From Allobosea sp. (GTDB lineage Bacteria > Pseudomonadota > Alphaproteobacteria > Rhizobiales > Beijerinckiaceae), in the NCBI RefSeq assembly GCF_030695125.1, contig NZ_JAUYTP010000008.1, positions 186,001-250,000 of the forward strand: a stretch of 64,000 bases of DNA, given 5' to 3'. The position numbers and the translations under genes were made by a program. Numbering within the stretch: position 1 is the first letter of the stretch; each line of letters starts with the position of its first letter. Under the pieces are notes generated by a model. It was not told the origin of the DNA. It saw nothing but the letters and a program-made list of their open reading frames with translations, and did no database searches. Of this stretch, positions 17,617 to 26,221 are shown piece after piece.

Positions 17617-17733
17617 CTCCCTCCCTTCCCCCTTGTGGGGAAGGGCCGGGGATGGGGGTGGTGCCGCCTGGTGAGCGATCGCCGAGCGGCGCGACCCCCA
17701 CCCCTCTCCCCTCCCCCCAAGGGGGAGGGGAAG
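17617..17733. repeat. Intergenic palindromic repeat, family C
   Basis: Two G/C-run hairpins, CCCTTCCCCCTTGTGGGGAAG at the left and CCCCTCCCCCCAAGGGGGAG at the right, frame a central part in which GGGGATGGGGGTGG pairs with CCCCCACCCC. It fills the gap between the thiolase and hydroxyacyl-CoA dehydrogenase genes and looks like a composite mobile palindrome, not a terminator. Confidence 0.75.
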
Positions 17734-17780
17734 CGCCTCATTCAGAACGCTTCCCGCCAAGGACCCCGGAGGGACCACCC

Positions 17781-19985
17781 ATGAACCTCACCAATTTCCG
17801 CTTCGAGACCGATTCCGACGGCATCGCCACCGCGACCTGGGACATGCCGGGCCGCTCGATGAACGTCATCACGCCCGAGCTGATGGCCGAGATCGACCAG
17901 ATCATCGACACGGTCGCTTCGACCGAGGCGATCAAGGGCTGCGTCATCACCTCCGGCAAGGAGGCCTTCTCCGGAGGCGCCGACCTGACCATGCTGCAGG
18001 GCCTGCGCGACCTCTACATTCGCCTGACGAAGGAGAAGGGCGAGCCCGTCGCGATGCAGTCCTTCTTCGACGAGAGCCGCAAGCTTTCGCTGCTCTACCG
18101 CAAGCTCGAGACCTGCGGGAAACCCTTCGCCGCCGCCATCCACGGTGTCTGCCTCGGCGGCGCCTTCGAACTCGCGCTCGCCTGCCAGTACCGCGTCGTC
18201 TCGGACGATGCCGCGACCCGCGTCGGCCTGCCCGAGATCAAGGTCGGGCTGTTCCCCGGCGCCGGCGGCACCCAGCGTGTCGCCCGGCTGATGCAGACCG
18301 GCGACGCCCTGCAGATGATGTTCAAGGGCGAGCAGGTGAAGGCGCTGCCCGCGCGCAACACCGGCCTCGTCCATGCCGTCGTCCCGCGCGATCAGCTCGT
18401 GGCCAACGCCAAGGAGTGGCTCAGGGCCAACCCGACCGCGACCGCGCCCTGGGACCAGAAGGGCTTCAAGCTGCCCTCCAACAAGGTCCATTCGCCGGCC
18501 GGCATGCAGATCTGGCCGCCCGCCAATGCGATCTACCGCCGCGAGACCAACGACAACTACCCGGCCGCCCGCGCCATCCTCTCGGCGGTCTATGAGGGCC
18601 TGCAACTCCCGATCGATCTCGGGCTGAAGGTCGAGAGCCGCTACTTCGCCAAGATACTCAGGACGAAGGAGGCGGCCTCGATGATCCGCTCGCTCTTCGT
18701 CTCGATGCAGGAGCTGAACAAGGGCGCGCGCCGCCCGGCCGATGTGCCGCCCTCGAAGCTCAAGAAGGTCGGCGTCGTCGGCGCCGGCTTCATGGGCGCC
18801 GGCATTGCCTATGTCACCGCGCAGGCCGGCCTCGAGGTCGTGCTGGTCGACCGCGACCAGGAGGCCGCCGACAAGGGCAAGGCCTATTCGCACAAGCTGG
18901 TCTCCGACCAGATCATGAAGGGCCGCGCCAAGACCGCCGACCGCGACGCGCTGCTCGGGCGCATCACCGCCACCGCCGACTATGCGGCGCTGAAGGGTTG
19001 CGACCTCGTCGTCGAGGCCGTGTTCGAGGATCCCAAGGTCAAGGCCGAGGTGATCGCGAAGGTCGAGGCGGCGGTCGGCCCCAAGACCATCTTCGGTTCC
19101 AACACCTCAACGCTCCCGATCACCGGCCTCGCCACCACGAGCCAGCGGCCGCAGAACTTCATCGGCATCCATTTCTTCTCGCCGGTCGAGAAGATGCTGC
19201 TGGTCGAGGTCATCATGGCCAAGAAGACCGGCAAGAAGGCGCTCGCCATGGCGCTCGACTTCGTCCGCGCCATCAAGAAAACGCCGATCGTCGTCAACGA
19301 CACGCGCGGCTTCTATGCCAACCGCTGCGTCGGCAACTATCTGCGCGAAGGCCATCTCATGCTGATGGAGGGCGTGCCGCCGGCCATGATCGAGCAGGCC
19401 GGCAAGCAGGCCGGCATGCCGGTCGGCCCGCTCTCGCTCAATGACGAGGTCGCTGTCGATCTCGCCTTCAAGGTGTTGAAGGCGACCAAGGCCCAGCTCG
19501 GCGAGGGCGCCGTCGATCCTGCGCAGGAGAAGCTGCTCTCCGACATGGTCGAGAAGCACGGCCGCCTCGGCCGCAAGAACAAGAAGGGCTTCTACGACTA
19601 TCCGGAAGCCGGGCCCAAGCGCCTCTGGCCGGGGCTGGCCGATCTGGTCGGCAAGCGTCTGGCGCCGGAACAGGTCGACATGCAGGAGTTGCAGCACCGC
19701 CTGCTGGTGACGCAGGCGCTGGAGGCCGCGCGCACCTATGAGGAGGGCGTCGTCACCGACCCGCGCGAGGCCGATGTCGGCTCGATCATCGGCTTCGGCT
19801 TTGCTCCCTATTCGGGCGGCACGCTGTCCTTCATCGACAATATGGGCGCGGCCGCCTTCGTGAAGCTCTGCGAGGGTCTCGCCAAGAAGCATGGCGAGCG
19901 CTTCAAGCCCAACCGCCAGCTCAAGCGCATGGCCAAGACCGGCGAGAGCTATTACGGCGCAGCGGCGGCCAAAGCCGCCGCCTGA
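17781..19985 (+). CDS. fadJ: Bifunctional enoyl-CoA hydratase / 3-hydroxyacyl-CoA dehydrogenase
   Basis: A 734-residue FadB/FadJ-type enzyme for the hydration and NAD-dependent oxidation steps of beta-oxidation. The crotonase domain comes first (SGGADLTML near residue 60, LGGAFELALACQYR near 125). The Rossmann NAD-binding motif VGVVGAGFMGAGIAYV lies near residue 331, and the C-terminal dehydrogenase domains run to the end. I start at ATG 17781 with CCGGAGGGA upstream. The longer open frame runs through repeat C and has no coding character. FadB and FadJ cannot be told apart here, so the symbol is tentative. Confidence 0.92.
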   Translation: MNLTNFRFETDSDGIATATWDMPGRSMNVITPELMAEIDQIIDTVASTEAIKGCVITSGKEAFSGGADLTMLQGLRDLYIRLTKEKGEPVAMQSFFDESRKLSLLYRKLETCGKPFAAAIHGVCLGGAFELALACQYRVVSDDAATRVGLPEIKVGLFPGAGGTQRVARLMQTGDALQMMFKGEQVKALPARNTGLVHAVVPRDQLVANAKEWLRANPTATAPWDQKGFKLPSNKVHSPAGMQIWPPANAIYRRETNDNYPAARAILSAVYEGLQLPIDLGLKVESRYFAKILRTKEAASMIRSLFVSMQELNKGARRPADVPPSKLKKVGVVGAGFMGAGIAYVTAQAGLEVVLVDRDQEAADKGKAYSHKLVSDQIMKGRAKTADRDALLGRITATADYAALKGCDLVVEAVFEDPKVKAEVIAKVEAAVGPKTIFGSNTSTLPITGLATTSQRPQNFIGIHFFSPVEKMLLVEVIMAKKTGKKALAMALDFVRAIKKTPIVVNDTRGFYANRCVGNYLREGHLMLMEGVPPAMIEQAGKQAGMPVGPLSLNDEVAVDLAFKVLKATKAQLGEGAVDPAQEKLLSDMVEKHGRLGRKNKKGFYDYPEAGPKRLWPGLADLVGKRLAPEQVDMQELQHRLLVTQALEAARTYEEGVVTDPREADVGSIIGFGFAPYSGGTLSFIDNMGAAAFVKLCEGLAKKHGERFKPNRQLKRMAKTGESYYGAAAAKAAA

Positions 19986-19995
19986 GGCGGCGGTC

Positions 19996-20487
19996 GTGAT
20001 CCTGCCGATCCTCCGGTTCCCCGATCCGCGCCTGCGCGCGGTCGCGGAGCCGGTCGAGCGCTTCGACGCCGATCTGCGGCAGCTCGCCGCCGATCTGCTG
20101 GAGACGATGCGCGCCGCGCCCGGCGTCGGCATCACCGCGGCCCATGTCGGCGTGCCCCTGCGCCTCGTCGTGCTGGAGTTGACGCCCGGCGACGTCCGCA
20201 CTTACGTCAATCCGCAGATCCTCTGGGCCTCGCCGGACACCGCCCGCGCCACCGAAGGCAGCGTCTCGATGCCCGGCGTCACAGAGGAGATCGAGCGGCC
20301 GGCGAAAGTCCGCGTGAGCTGGCGCGATCTCGACGGCGTTGCCCATGAAGAAGAGGCCGAAGGCTTCCTCGCGACCTGCCACCAGCACGAAATCGACCAG
20401 CTCGACGGCATGTTCTGGCTGCAACGCCTCTCGCGGCTCAAGCGCGAGCGGGTGGTGGCGCGGTACGGGAAGCGGGGGCGGGGCTGA
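19996..20487 (+). CDS. Peptide deformylase-like protein lacking two metal ligands
   Basis: A 163-residue protein of the deformylase fold, starting at GTG 19996, 11 bases after the fadJ stop. The three family motifs are recognisable but altered. Motif 1 reads GVGITAAHVG, with His where active enzymes have Gln. Motif 2 reads EGSVSMPG, with Ser replacing the metal-binding Cys of EGCLS. Motif 3 reads CHQHEIDQLDG, so the second His of HExxH is Gln while the first His and Glu remain. Two of three metal ligands are gone, so normal Fe-dependent deformylation is doubtful. It is probably a paralogue with another role, and the true def should lie elsewhere. Confidence 0.85.
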   Translation: MILPILRFPDPRLRAVAEPVERFDADLRQLAADLLETMRAAPGVGITAAHVGVPLRLVVLELTPGDVRTYVNPQILWASPDTARATEGSVSMPGVTEEIERPAKVRVSWRDLDGVAHEEEAEGFLATCHQHEIDQLDGMFWLQRLSRLKRERVVARYGKRGRG

Positions 20488-20504
20488 CCGATCTCCTAGC
20501 CAGG

Positions 20505-20524
20505 TTGTGCCATATCTGGTACAA
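20505..20524. promoter_or_regulatory. Candidate YefM/YoeB operator
   Basis: TTGTGCCATATCTGGTACAA is an imperfect 20-bp palindrome (8 of 10 pairs) ending 7 bases before the antitoxin ATG. YefM-type antitoxins autoregulate through TGTACA-centred dyads, and the right arm GGTACAA fits that. Confidence 0.55.
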
Positions 20525-20531
20525 GCCGCCT

Positions 20532-20834
20532 ATGAAGGTCGTGACCTACTCCCATCTGCGCGCCAACCTCGCCAAGATCATGGATCAGGCGGCGGATGAT
20601 CATGACCCGGTCATCGTCACCCGCGCCAACGGCAAGACGGCGGTGCTGCTCTCGCTCGAGGATTTCGGCTCCTATGAGGAGACGCGCTATCTGAATGCGA
20701 GCCCTGCGAACGCCAAACGCCTCGACAAGGCTATTGCAGAGGCGGAGCGCGGCGAGGGGCTCGTCGCCGTGGAGTTCGATGAGCAGGCCGGCGTTTTCCG
20801 ACCCATCGCAGCCACCAGCCAGGCAGCCGAATAG
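20532..20834 (+). CDS. yefM: Antitoxin of the YefM/Phd family
   Basis: A 100-residue Phd/YefM-type antitoxin. The N-terminal DNA-binding fold (MKVVTYSHLRANLAKIMDQ) and the VIVTRANGKTAVLLSLEDF motif are clear. The C-terminal third would wrap the toxin. ATG 20532 is preferred over a TTG at 20505 because the family begins exactly there. The YoeB toxin gene follows after 6 bases. The pair sits alone between the deformylase-like gene and a convergent transaminase gene. Confidence 0.93.
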   Translation: MKVVTYSHLRANLAKIMDQAADDHDPVIVTRANGKTAVLLSLEDFGSYEETRYLNASPANAKRLDKAIAEAERGEGLVAVEFDEQAGVFRPIAATSQAAE

Positions 20835-20840
20835 CTGCCG

Positions 20841-21101
20841 ATGGCCTTGACCGTTCATTTTCTCAAGGACGGCTGGGCCGACTATCAGGACTGGCAAGCC
20901 ACCGATCGAAAGCTGCTGTCCAAACTGAATCGCCTGATCAACGAGACGGCGAGGACTCCGTTCACAGGAAGCGGCAAGCCCGAGCCGCTCAGGCATGACC
21001 GGTCAGGCTGGTGGTCTCGTCGCATCACCGACGAGCACCGTCTGGTTTATCGCGTCATCGAGGACCGGCTCGAAATCGCGCAGTGCCGCTATCACTATTG
21101 A
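20841..21101 (+). CDS. yoeB: Toxin YoeB, ribosome-dependent mRNA interferase
   Basis: An 86-residue Txe/YoeB toxin that cleaves mRNA in the ribosomal A site. The family core GKPEPLRHDRSGWWSRRITDEHRLVYRV is present in full, with the conserved Glu near residue 48, the Arg pair near 60 and the C-terminal His-Tyr, so it looks active. Length is normal. It is cotranscribed with and neutralised by the preceding YefM protein. Confidence 0.94.
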   Translation: MALTVHFLKDGWADYQDWQATDRKLLSKLNRLINETARTPFTGSGKPEPLRHDRSGWWSRRITDEHRLVYRVIEDRLEIAQCRYHY

Positions 21102-21143
21102 CCGCAAGGGCCTCGCCACCGGAAAGGGACGAGGCCGATTGGT

Positions 21144-22484
21144 TCAGTTGGCGACCGCCCTTATCACCCGGCGCGTCTTCTCGACGATCTCGCCGATCTG
21201 GTCTTCGGTCACGATCAGCGGCGGGGTGAGCGCGATCGTGTCGCCGGTGATGCGGATCATCAGGCCCTCCTCGTGGAAGGCGTGCTCCATCGCCGCATAG
21301 CCGCGCTTGCCGACGCCCTCGGGGCGCGAGGCCAGGTCGATGCCGGCGACGAGCCCGAGCGTGCGGATGTCGAGCACGTTGGGCTCTTCCTTGAGCTCCA
21401 TCACCGCATCGGCCCAGAGCGGCTCCAGCGACTTCGCCCGCTCGAACAGCCCTTCGTCGCGATAGACATCGAGCGTCGCCAGCGCGGCGGCGGCCGCCAG
21501 CGGGTGGCCCGAATAGGTGTAGCCGTGGAACAGCTCGATCGCATTGTCGGGGCCGTTCATGAAGGCGTCGAAGATCGGCTTGCGCACGATCACGCCGCCC
21601 ATCGGCACGGTGCCCGAGGTCACGCCCTTGGCGAAGGTGATCATGTCGGGGATGACGCCGTAGCGCTCGGCCGCAAAGGCGAAGCCGAGCCGCCCGAAAC
21701 CGGAGATGACCTCGTCGAAGATCAGCAGGATGCCGTGCTTCGTGCAGATCTCGCGCAGGCGCTGGAGATAGCCCTTGGGCGGCGGCAGCACGCCGGTCGA
21801 GCCCGCCATCGGTTCCACCATCACCGCCGCGATGGTCGAGGCGTCGTGCAGGGTGACGATCCGCTCCAGCTCGTCGGCGAAATGCGCGCCATAGTCCGGC
21901 TCGCCCTTGGTGAAGCGCTGCTTCTCGCGGTCATAGGTCGCGGGCATGTGATCGGAGCCCGCCAGCAGCGAGCCGAAGAACTTGCGGTTGGAGACGATGC
22001 CGCCGACCGAGATGCCGCCGAAGCCGACGCCGTGATAGCCGCGCTCGCGCCCGATCAGCCGGGTCTTCGAACCCTTGCCGGTCACGTTCCAGTAGGCGAT
22101 CGCGATCTTGAGCGCCGTATCGGCGGCTTCCGAGCCAGAGCCGGCGAAGAAGACATGGTCGAGATCGCCCGGCGCCAGCGCCGCGATGCGGGCTGCGGCC
22201 GCGAAGACCTTCGGATGGCCGAACTGGAAATTCGGGGCGAAATCGAGCTCCTCGGCCTGGGCCTGGATCGCCTCGATAATCGGCCGGCGCTTGTGCCCGG
22301 CGTTGCAGCACCACAGGCCCGCCGTGCCGTCCATCACCGGCTTGCCCTCGGGAGTGTAGTAGTACATCCCCTCGGCCCGCGCGATCATCCGCGGGTTCTT
22401 CTTGAAAGCGCGGTTGGCCGTGAACGGCATCCAGAACGCATCGAGATCGTTGGGGGTCGCGATCGGGGAGGTGGCTGCGGTCAT
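21144..22484 (-). CDS. Omega-amino acid:pyruvate aminotransferase (class III)
   Basis: A 446-residue PLP-dependent class III transaminase. FDEVISGFGRLG and the Schiff-base lysine in MITFAKGVTSGTVPMGGV mark the fold. The opening DLDAFWMPFTANRAFK and GTAGLWCCNAGH match beta-alanine/omega-amino acid:pyruvate transaminases, which convert omega-amino acids and some amines with pyruvate as acceptor. ATG 22484 has AGGA about 8 bases upstream. An ATG at 22514 adds 10 residues without a ribosome-binding site. The gene is convergent with yefM-yoeB and divergent from the TPR gene. Confidence 0.9.
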   Translation of the reverse strand: MTAATSPIATPNDLDAFWMPFTANRAFKKNPRMIARAEGMYYYTPEGKPVMDGTAGLWCCNAGHKRRPIIEAIQAQAEELDFAPNFQFGHPKVFAAAARIAALAPGDLDHVFFAGSGSEAADTALKIAIAYWNVTGKGSKTRLIGRERGYHGVGFGGISVGGIVSNRKFFGSLLAGSDHMPATYDREKQRFTKGEPDYGAHFADELERIVTLHDASTIAAVMVEPMAGSTGVLPPPKGYLQRLREICTKHGILLIFDEVISGFGRLGFAFAAERYGVIPDMITFAKGVTSGTVPMGGVIVRKPIFDAFMNGPDNAIELFHGYTYSGHPLAAAAALATLDVYRDEGLFERAKSLEPLWADAVMELKEEPNVLDIRTLGLVAGIDLASRPEGVGKRGYAAMEHAFHEEGLMIRITGDTIALTPPLIVTEDQIGEIVEKTRRVIRAVAN

Positions 22485-22664
22485 CGGGCGATCCTGTGAT
22501 TCATTATCCCTCAACCTAACAGCACGATCCGGGCTGTAAATTGCGGTCAGGACACGGCATCCCTGCGCCGCCGGGAGAGCGGCGGCGTATCGCGCGGCGT
22601 GAGGTGACGTGTCGTCGCTTTTGCATTAAGCGGAAAAAAGGGGTGTAAACTGAACCGGACCCCG

Positions 22665-24479
22665 ATGAGCGATTTCGATATTGGAGCAGAACGGCTGAAC
22701 GGCGAGCCTGCCGCGGTGATCCGAGCGGCGCTCGCGCGCGTTCTCGCGTCCGATGCCTTTCGCGCCGCACCGCAACTTTCGGCATTTCTGGCGTTCATCG
22801 TGGAGCGGGCCGTCGCCGGGCGGGCTGCGGAACTGAAGGGCTATACGATCGCCGTCGAGGCGTTCGGCCGCTCCGCCGACTTCGATCCGCAGTCCGATCC
22901 GATCGTGCGCGTCGAGGCCGGCCGCCTGCGAAGGGCGCTGGCTCAATACTATGCGGGCGAGGGCATCGCCGATCCGGTGCGCATGACGATTCCGGTCGGG
23001 GCCTATGTTCCGGCTTTCGAGCAACTCGATATGCGCGCGGCCGACGCATCCGGCTGGCACAGCAAGGCTTCGGAGGTTCCCGCGGAGCCGCCCCACGAGG
23101 CGGCGGACGGGCATTCGTCTTCCGCCGTCATCGCCGAACCGGTCGTCGAGCGACGGATCTCTCGGCGCTGGCCGATCCTGGCCGGCCTCGCCCTCTGCAT
23201 CGCATTGCTCCCGCTGGCGGCCTGGTATGGCGGGTTGTTCCAGCGCCAGACGGGCATGGGGATGGGCGTTGGCGTGGGCGTGGCGGCCCTGCCGGCATCG
23301 GGGTCTGCGGCGGCCGGCGACGCCACCGTGCCGGATGCCCGGCCGCTCGAGCCGACGGTCGTCGCCCTCGCGATTCCAGAATATCCGGACGATCCGAAGC
23401 TCGCATTTCTGGCGCGCCGGTTTTCCAATTTTCTCGTCGATGCGCTCTCCCGCTTCGACGACCTTGTGACCGTCAAGATGCCGTCAGCCGGCCAGGCGCT
23501 GCCCACCGAGGCGGACTATGTCTTCGAGATGAGCGGGCAGGTGATCGAAGGGACGATGGAAAGCTTCGGCCGGCTGCGGTCCGTCCGCGACGGCCGCATC
23601 GTCTGGTCGGCGTCGTCGACGCGACCCCTGCGGTCGGAAGACCCCGAACTGGCGATAGTCGCGCGCCGGCTGGCGACCCGGCTGGCCGAGCCGTTCGGCA
23701 TCATTCACGCCGACATTCGCCAAAATCCCGGTCCGGGGCCGATGCCGTGCATCTACAGGGCCATCGATTTCCGGCGCATGATGGCGCAGGCGGACCATCT
23801 CGCGGCCCGCACCTGTCTCCTGGCCCTGATCCGGCGCGATCCGACATTCTATCCGGCATGGGCGCAGCTCAGCTTCCTGAGCCTGTTCGAATACAATTTC
23901 GGCTTCAACGCCCTGCCGGAACCGCCACTCGAGCGCGCCTTGTCGGAGGCGCTGACCGCCGTCCGGCTGGCGCCGTCGAGCGCGCGCGCCCAGCAGGTGC
24001 TGATGATCGCACTTTTTGCACGCGGCGCCACCGAGGAGGCGCTCAAGGCCGGGCGGCAGGCCATGGCGCGCAACCCCAACGACTCGGACGTCATCGCCAC
24101 GCTTGGCGCGCGCTACATCCAGCTCAACCGGCCCGCCGAAGGGCTGCCGCTGGTGGAAAAGGCGATCGAGGTCAGCATCGGGCGTCCGCCTTCCTATGAC
24201 TTCTTCGCGATGCTGGGTGCCCATCTGCTCGGAGCGCGCAAGCTGGCGCGCGGTTACGGCGAGTTTCTGGGCGTCAGTTCGCATCCCTATGCGCTGCTGG
24301 GGCGCGCTTTGATGGCGGCCGACAAGGGCGCGGCCGACGACAAGGCTGAGGCTCTGGCCGGGCTGCGCGTGCATCACCCGGCTTTCGCAGCCGATCCACG
24401 CCTCTGGCTGCAGCGCCGCGGCTTCGGCAATGCGGTCATTGATCGGATGCTCTCCGATCTCGCCCTGGCCGGTCACTGA
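22665..24479 (+). CDS. Membrane TPR protein with an adenylate-cyclase-associated N-terminal domain
   Basis: A 604-residue protein. The first 125 residues carry a motif set (LSAFLAFIVERAV, KGYTIAVEAFGR, DPIVRVEAGRLRRAL, VRMTIPVGAYVP) that I recognise from alphaproteobacterial proteins joined to cyclase or TolB-like modules. One membrane helix lies near residues 170-190 (WPILAGLALCIALLPLAAWY). A TolB-like segment (VALAIPEYPDDPKLAFLARRF) follows, and the C-terminal half is helical and TPR-like. No cyclase, kinase or HTH catalytic motif is present. The role is unknown and probably regulatory or scaffolding. Confidence 0.75.
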   Translation: MSDFDIGAERLNGEPAAVIRAALARVLASDAFRAAPQLSAFLAFIVERAVAGRAAELKGYTIAVEAFGRSADFDPQSDPIVRVEAGRLRRALAQYYAGEGIADPVRMTIPVGAYVPAFEQLDMRAADASGWHSKASEVPAEPPHEAADGHSSSAVIAEPVVERRISRRWPILAGLALCIALLPLAAWYGGLFQRQTGMGMGVGVGVAALPASGSAAAGDATVPDARPLEPTVVALAIPEYPDDPKLAFLARRFSNFLVDALSRFDDLVTVKMPSAGQALPTEADYVFEMSGQVIEGTMESFGRLRSVRDGRIVWSASSTRPLRSEDPELAIVARRLATRLAEPFGIIHADIRQNPGPGPMPCIYRAIDFRRMMAQADHLAARTCLLALIRRDPTFYPAWAQLSFLSLFEYNFGFNALPEPPLERALSEALTAVRLAPSSARAQQVLMIALFARGATEEALKAGRQAMARNPNDSDVIATLGARYIQLNRPAEGLPLVEKAIEVSIGRPPSYDFFAMLGAHLLGARKLARGYGEFLGVSSHPYALLGRALMAADKGAADDKAEALAGLRVHHPAFAADPRLWLQRRGFGNAVIDRMLSDLALAGH

Positions 24480-24523
24480 GCGAAACCGGTACGGGCCGGG
24501 GCGCCGGGGCGCCCGCCGCTCGC

Positions 24524-26083
24524 TTGTGCCGACGTCTGCGGGTAATCTTGCGCGAGTGGTGTGATTCGCTGCCCCCCTCCCGACCAACCCCTCGCGCGAT
24601 CGCTGCCTTGGCCCCACTTCCACGCAATGCCCTGCACCCTCTCGCCAGCGCCGTGACCGGGCTGTCGGCGGGCGCGGTTATGACGCTTCTGCTGCCGATG
24701 CCCCTGGGTGCGGCGCTGGGTCTGCTTGTGGCGGGTGGCGGGTGGCTCGGTTCGGCGTGGCTGTCGGAACGGCGCGCCTTGGCCCAGCGTGAGCAGGTCC
24801 TGGCCGCCGTGGGCGAGGTCAAGGTCCGCCTGGCGACGAACGCGATCCGGCTCGACGCTCTCTCCAAGCGGGTCGAGCAGCTGCCGATGCGCGATGCCGA
24901 CGCCGCGCCGGCGCGGGCCGCGATCAATGAATTGACCGCCGAGGTGGGCCTGTTGGGCGACCTGATCCATCAGGTGGCGACCACGCTGGCCGACCATGAC
25001 GCCGCGCTGTCGGCGGTCCAGGCGCGCCCCGTTGCCGCCGTCGAGGCTGAGCCCAAGCCCGCGCCCGTCGTGGTCATCGATCCCGAGGCCGCGCGACAGG
25101 AGCGCCTGCGCGTTCTGGCTGCCGAGCGCGCCGAGGCGGCGCGCGAGGCCGAGGAGCGGGCGGCCTCCGAGCGGGCGAGCGTGATCAGCGCTGCGCTCTC
25201 GGAGGGCAAGGTCGAGGTTCATCTGCAGCCCATCGTGCAGTTGCCGCAGCGTCGCACCCGCGGCTATGAGGCGCTGGTTCGGCTGCGGCTGGACGAAAAC
25301 ACGCTGCTGCTGCCGCATGAATTCGTCTCGGTCATCGAGGAGCGCGGCTTCGGCCCGACGCTCGATGCGCTCGTGCTGACGCGGGCGCTCGCCATCGCCC
25401 GCCATCTCGGCTCGAAGCCGGGCACGCTGTTCGTCTCCTGCAATTTCAGCACGGCGACCTGGAGTTCCTCCAAGGCGCTGGCGACATTGTCGCGCATCCT
25501 CGACAAATACCGCGAGCACACCGGGCATCTGGTCGTCGAGATGCCGCAGAGCGTCTTCCGGGGGCTCGATCCGACGAGTCTTGGCCTGCTCGGGGCGATG
25601 TCGGCCAATGGCGTGCGCTTCGCGCTCGACCAGCTCGTCGATCTCCGGCTCGATCCCGTCTCGCTGTTCGATCGGGGCGTCCGCTTCGTCAAGGCGCCGG
25701 CGGCGTTGTTGATGGCGCATGCCGACGGCGACAGCGCCGACATTGCGGCCGGTGATCTGTCGGCACTGCTGGCGCGCGCCTCGGTGGTGCTGATCGCCGA
25801 CGAGGTCGGGGATGATCCGACGGTTGCGGATATGATCGAGCTTGGCGTCTCGATGGGGCAAGGGTTGGTCTTCTCGCCGCCACGTCCGGTCAAGCCCGAC
25901 GTCTTTGCCGAGCCGGCCGAGCCGGCCCCCGCTGCGGCTCCGGCCGAACCGCCCGCGCCGCCCGTGCCTGCGACGCGGAGCGCCGAAGTCGTCGATTATC
26001 CCGCTCCCGCGCTGGCTCCGGCGCAGGAGGCTCCTCCCGAGCGGCAGTCTTTCCGCTCCGTCCTGCGCCGCGCCAGCGCCTGA
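24524..26083 (+). CDS. Membrane-anchored EAL-domain protein, probably catalytically inactive
   Basis: Up to 519 residues with an uncertain start; the frame opens at TTG 24524 with no ribosome-binding site. Two hydrophobic segments (GAVMTLLLPMPLGAALGLLVAGGG) near residues 50-75 are followed by a coiled coil and an EAL domain. The EAL motif itself survives (RGYEALVRLR, Glu249), but later metal and catalytic motifs are changed: FALDQLVDLRLDP stands where DDFGTGYSSL is expected. A Pro/Ala-rich tail ends the protein. Cyclic-di-GMP phosphodiesterase activity is unlikely. Such proteins often act as c-di-GMP sensors or scaffolds, which is inference here. Confidence 0.82.
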   Translation: MCRRLRVILREWCDSLPPSRPTPRAIAALAPLPRNALHPLASAVTGLSAGAVMTLLLPMPLGAALGLLVAGGGWLGSAWLSERRALAQREQVLAAVGEVKVRLATNAIRLDALSKRVEQLPMRDADAAPARAAINELTAEVGLLGDLIHQVATTLADHDAALSAVQARPVAAVEAEPKPAPVVVIDPEAARQERLRVLAAERAEAAREAEERAASERASVISAALSEGKVEVHLQPIVQLPQRRTRGYEALVRLRLDENTLLLPHEFVSVIEERGFGPTLDALVLTRALAIARHLGSKPGTLFVSCNFSTATWSSSKALATLSRILDKYREHTGHLVVEMPQSVFRGLDPTSLGLLGAMSANGVRFALDQLVDLRLDPVSLFDRGVRFVKAPAALLMAHADGDSADIAAGDLSALLARASVVLIADEVGDDPTVADMIELGVSMGQGLVFSPPRPVKPDVFAEPAEPAPAAAPAEPPAPPVPATRSAEVVDYPAPALAPAQEAPPERQSFRSVLRRASA

Positions 26084-26221
26084 CCGGCATCAGCCAAGAC
26101 CCGTTTTCGGTGCCCGACCCGCACCCGCGGTCTTGGCAAGGGGAGTTGCGCGTCGCTGCAGGTGCGGGAAGGCCGGCGATGCTGTAAGGCGACGGCACTC
26201 AGCCAGAGGGAGCCAGCCACC

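Noticed and set aside
17617..17733. Possible CRISPR or attachment site
   Set aside because: The repeated G/C runs are two hairpins of one palindromic element; there are no evenly spaced direct repeats with spacers, no cas genes and no integrase.
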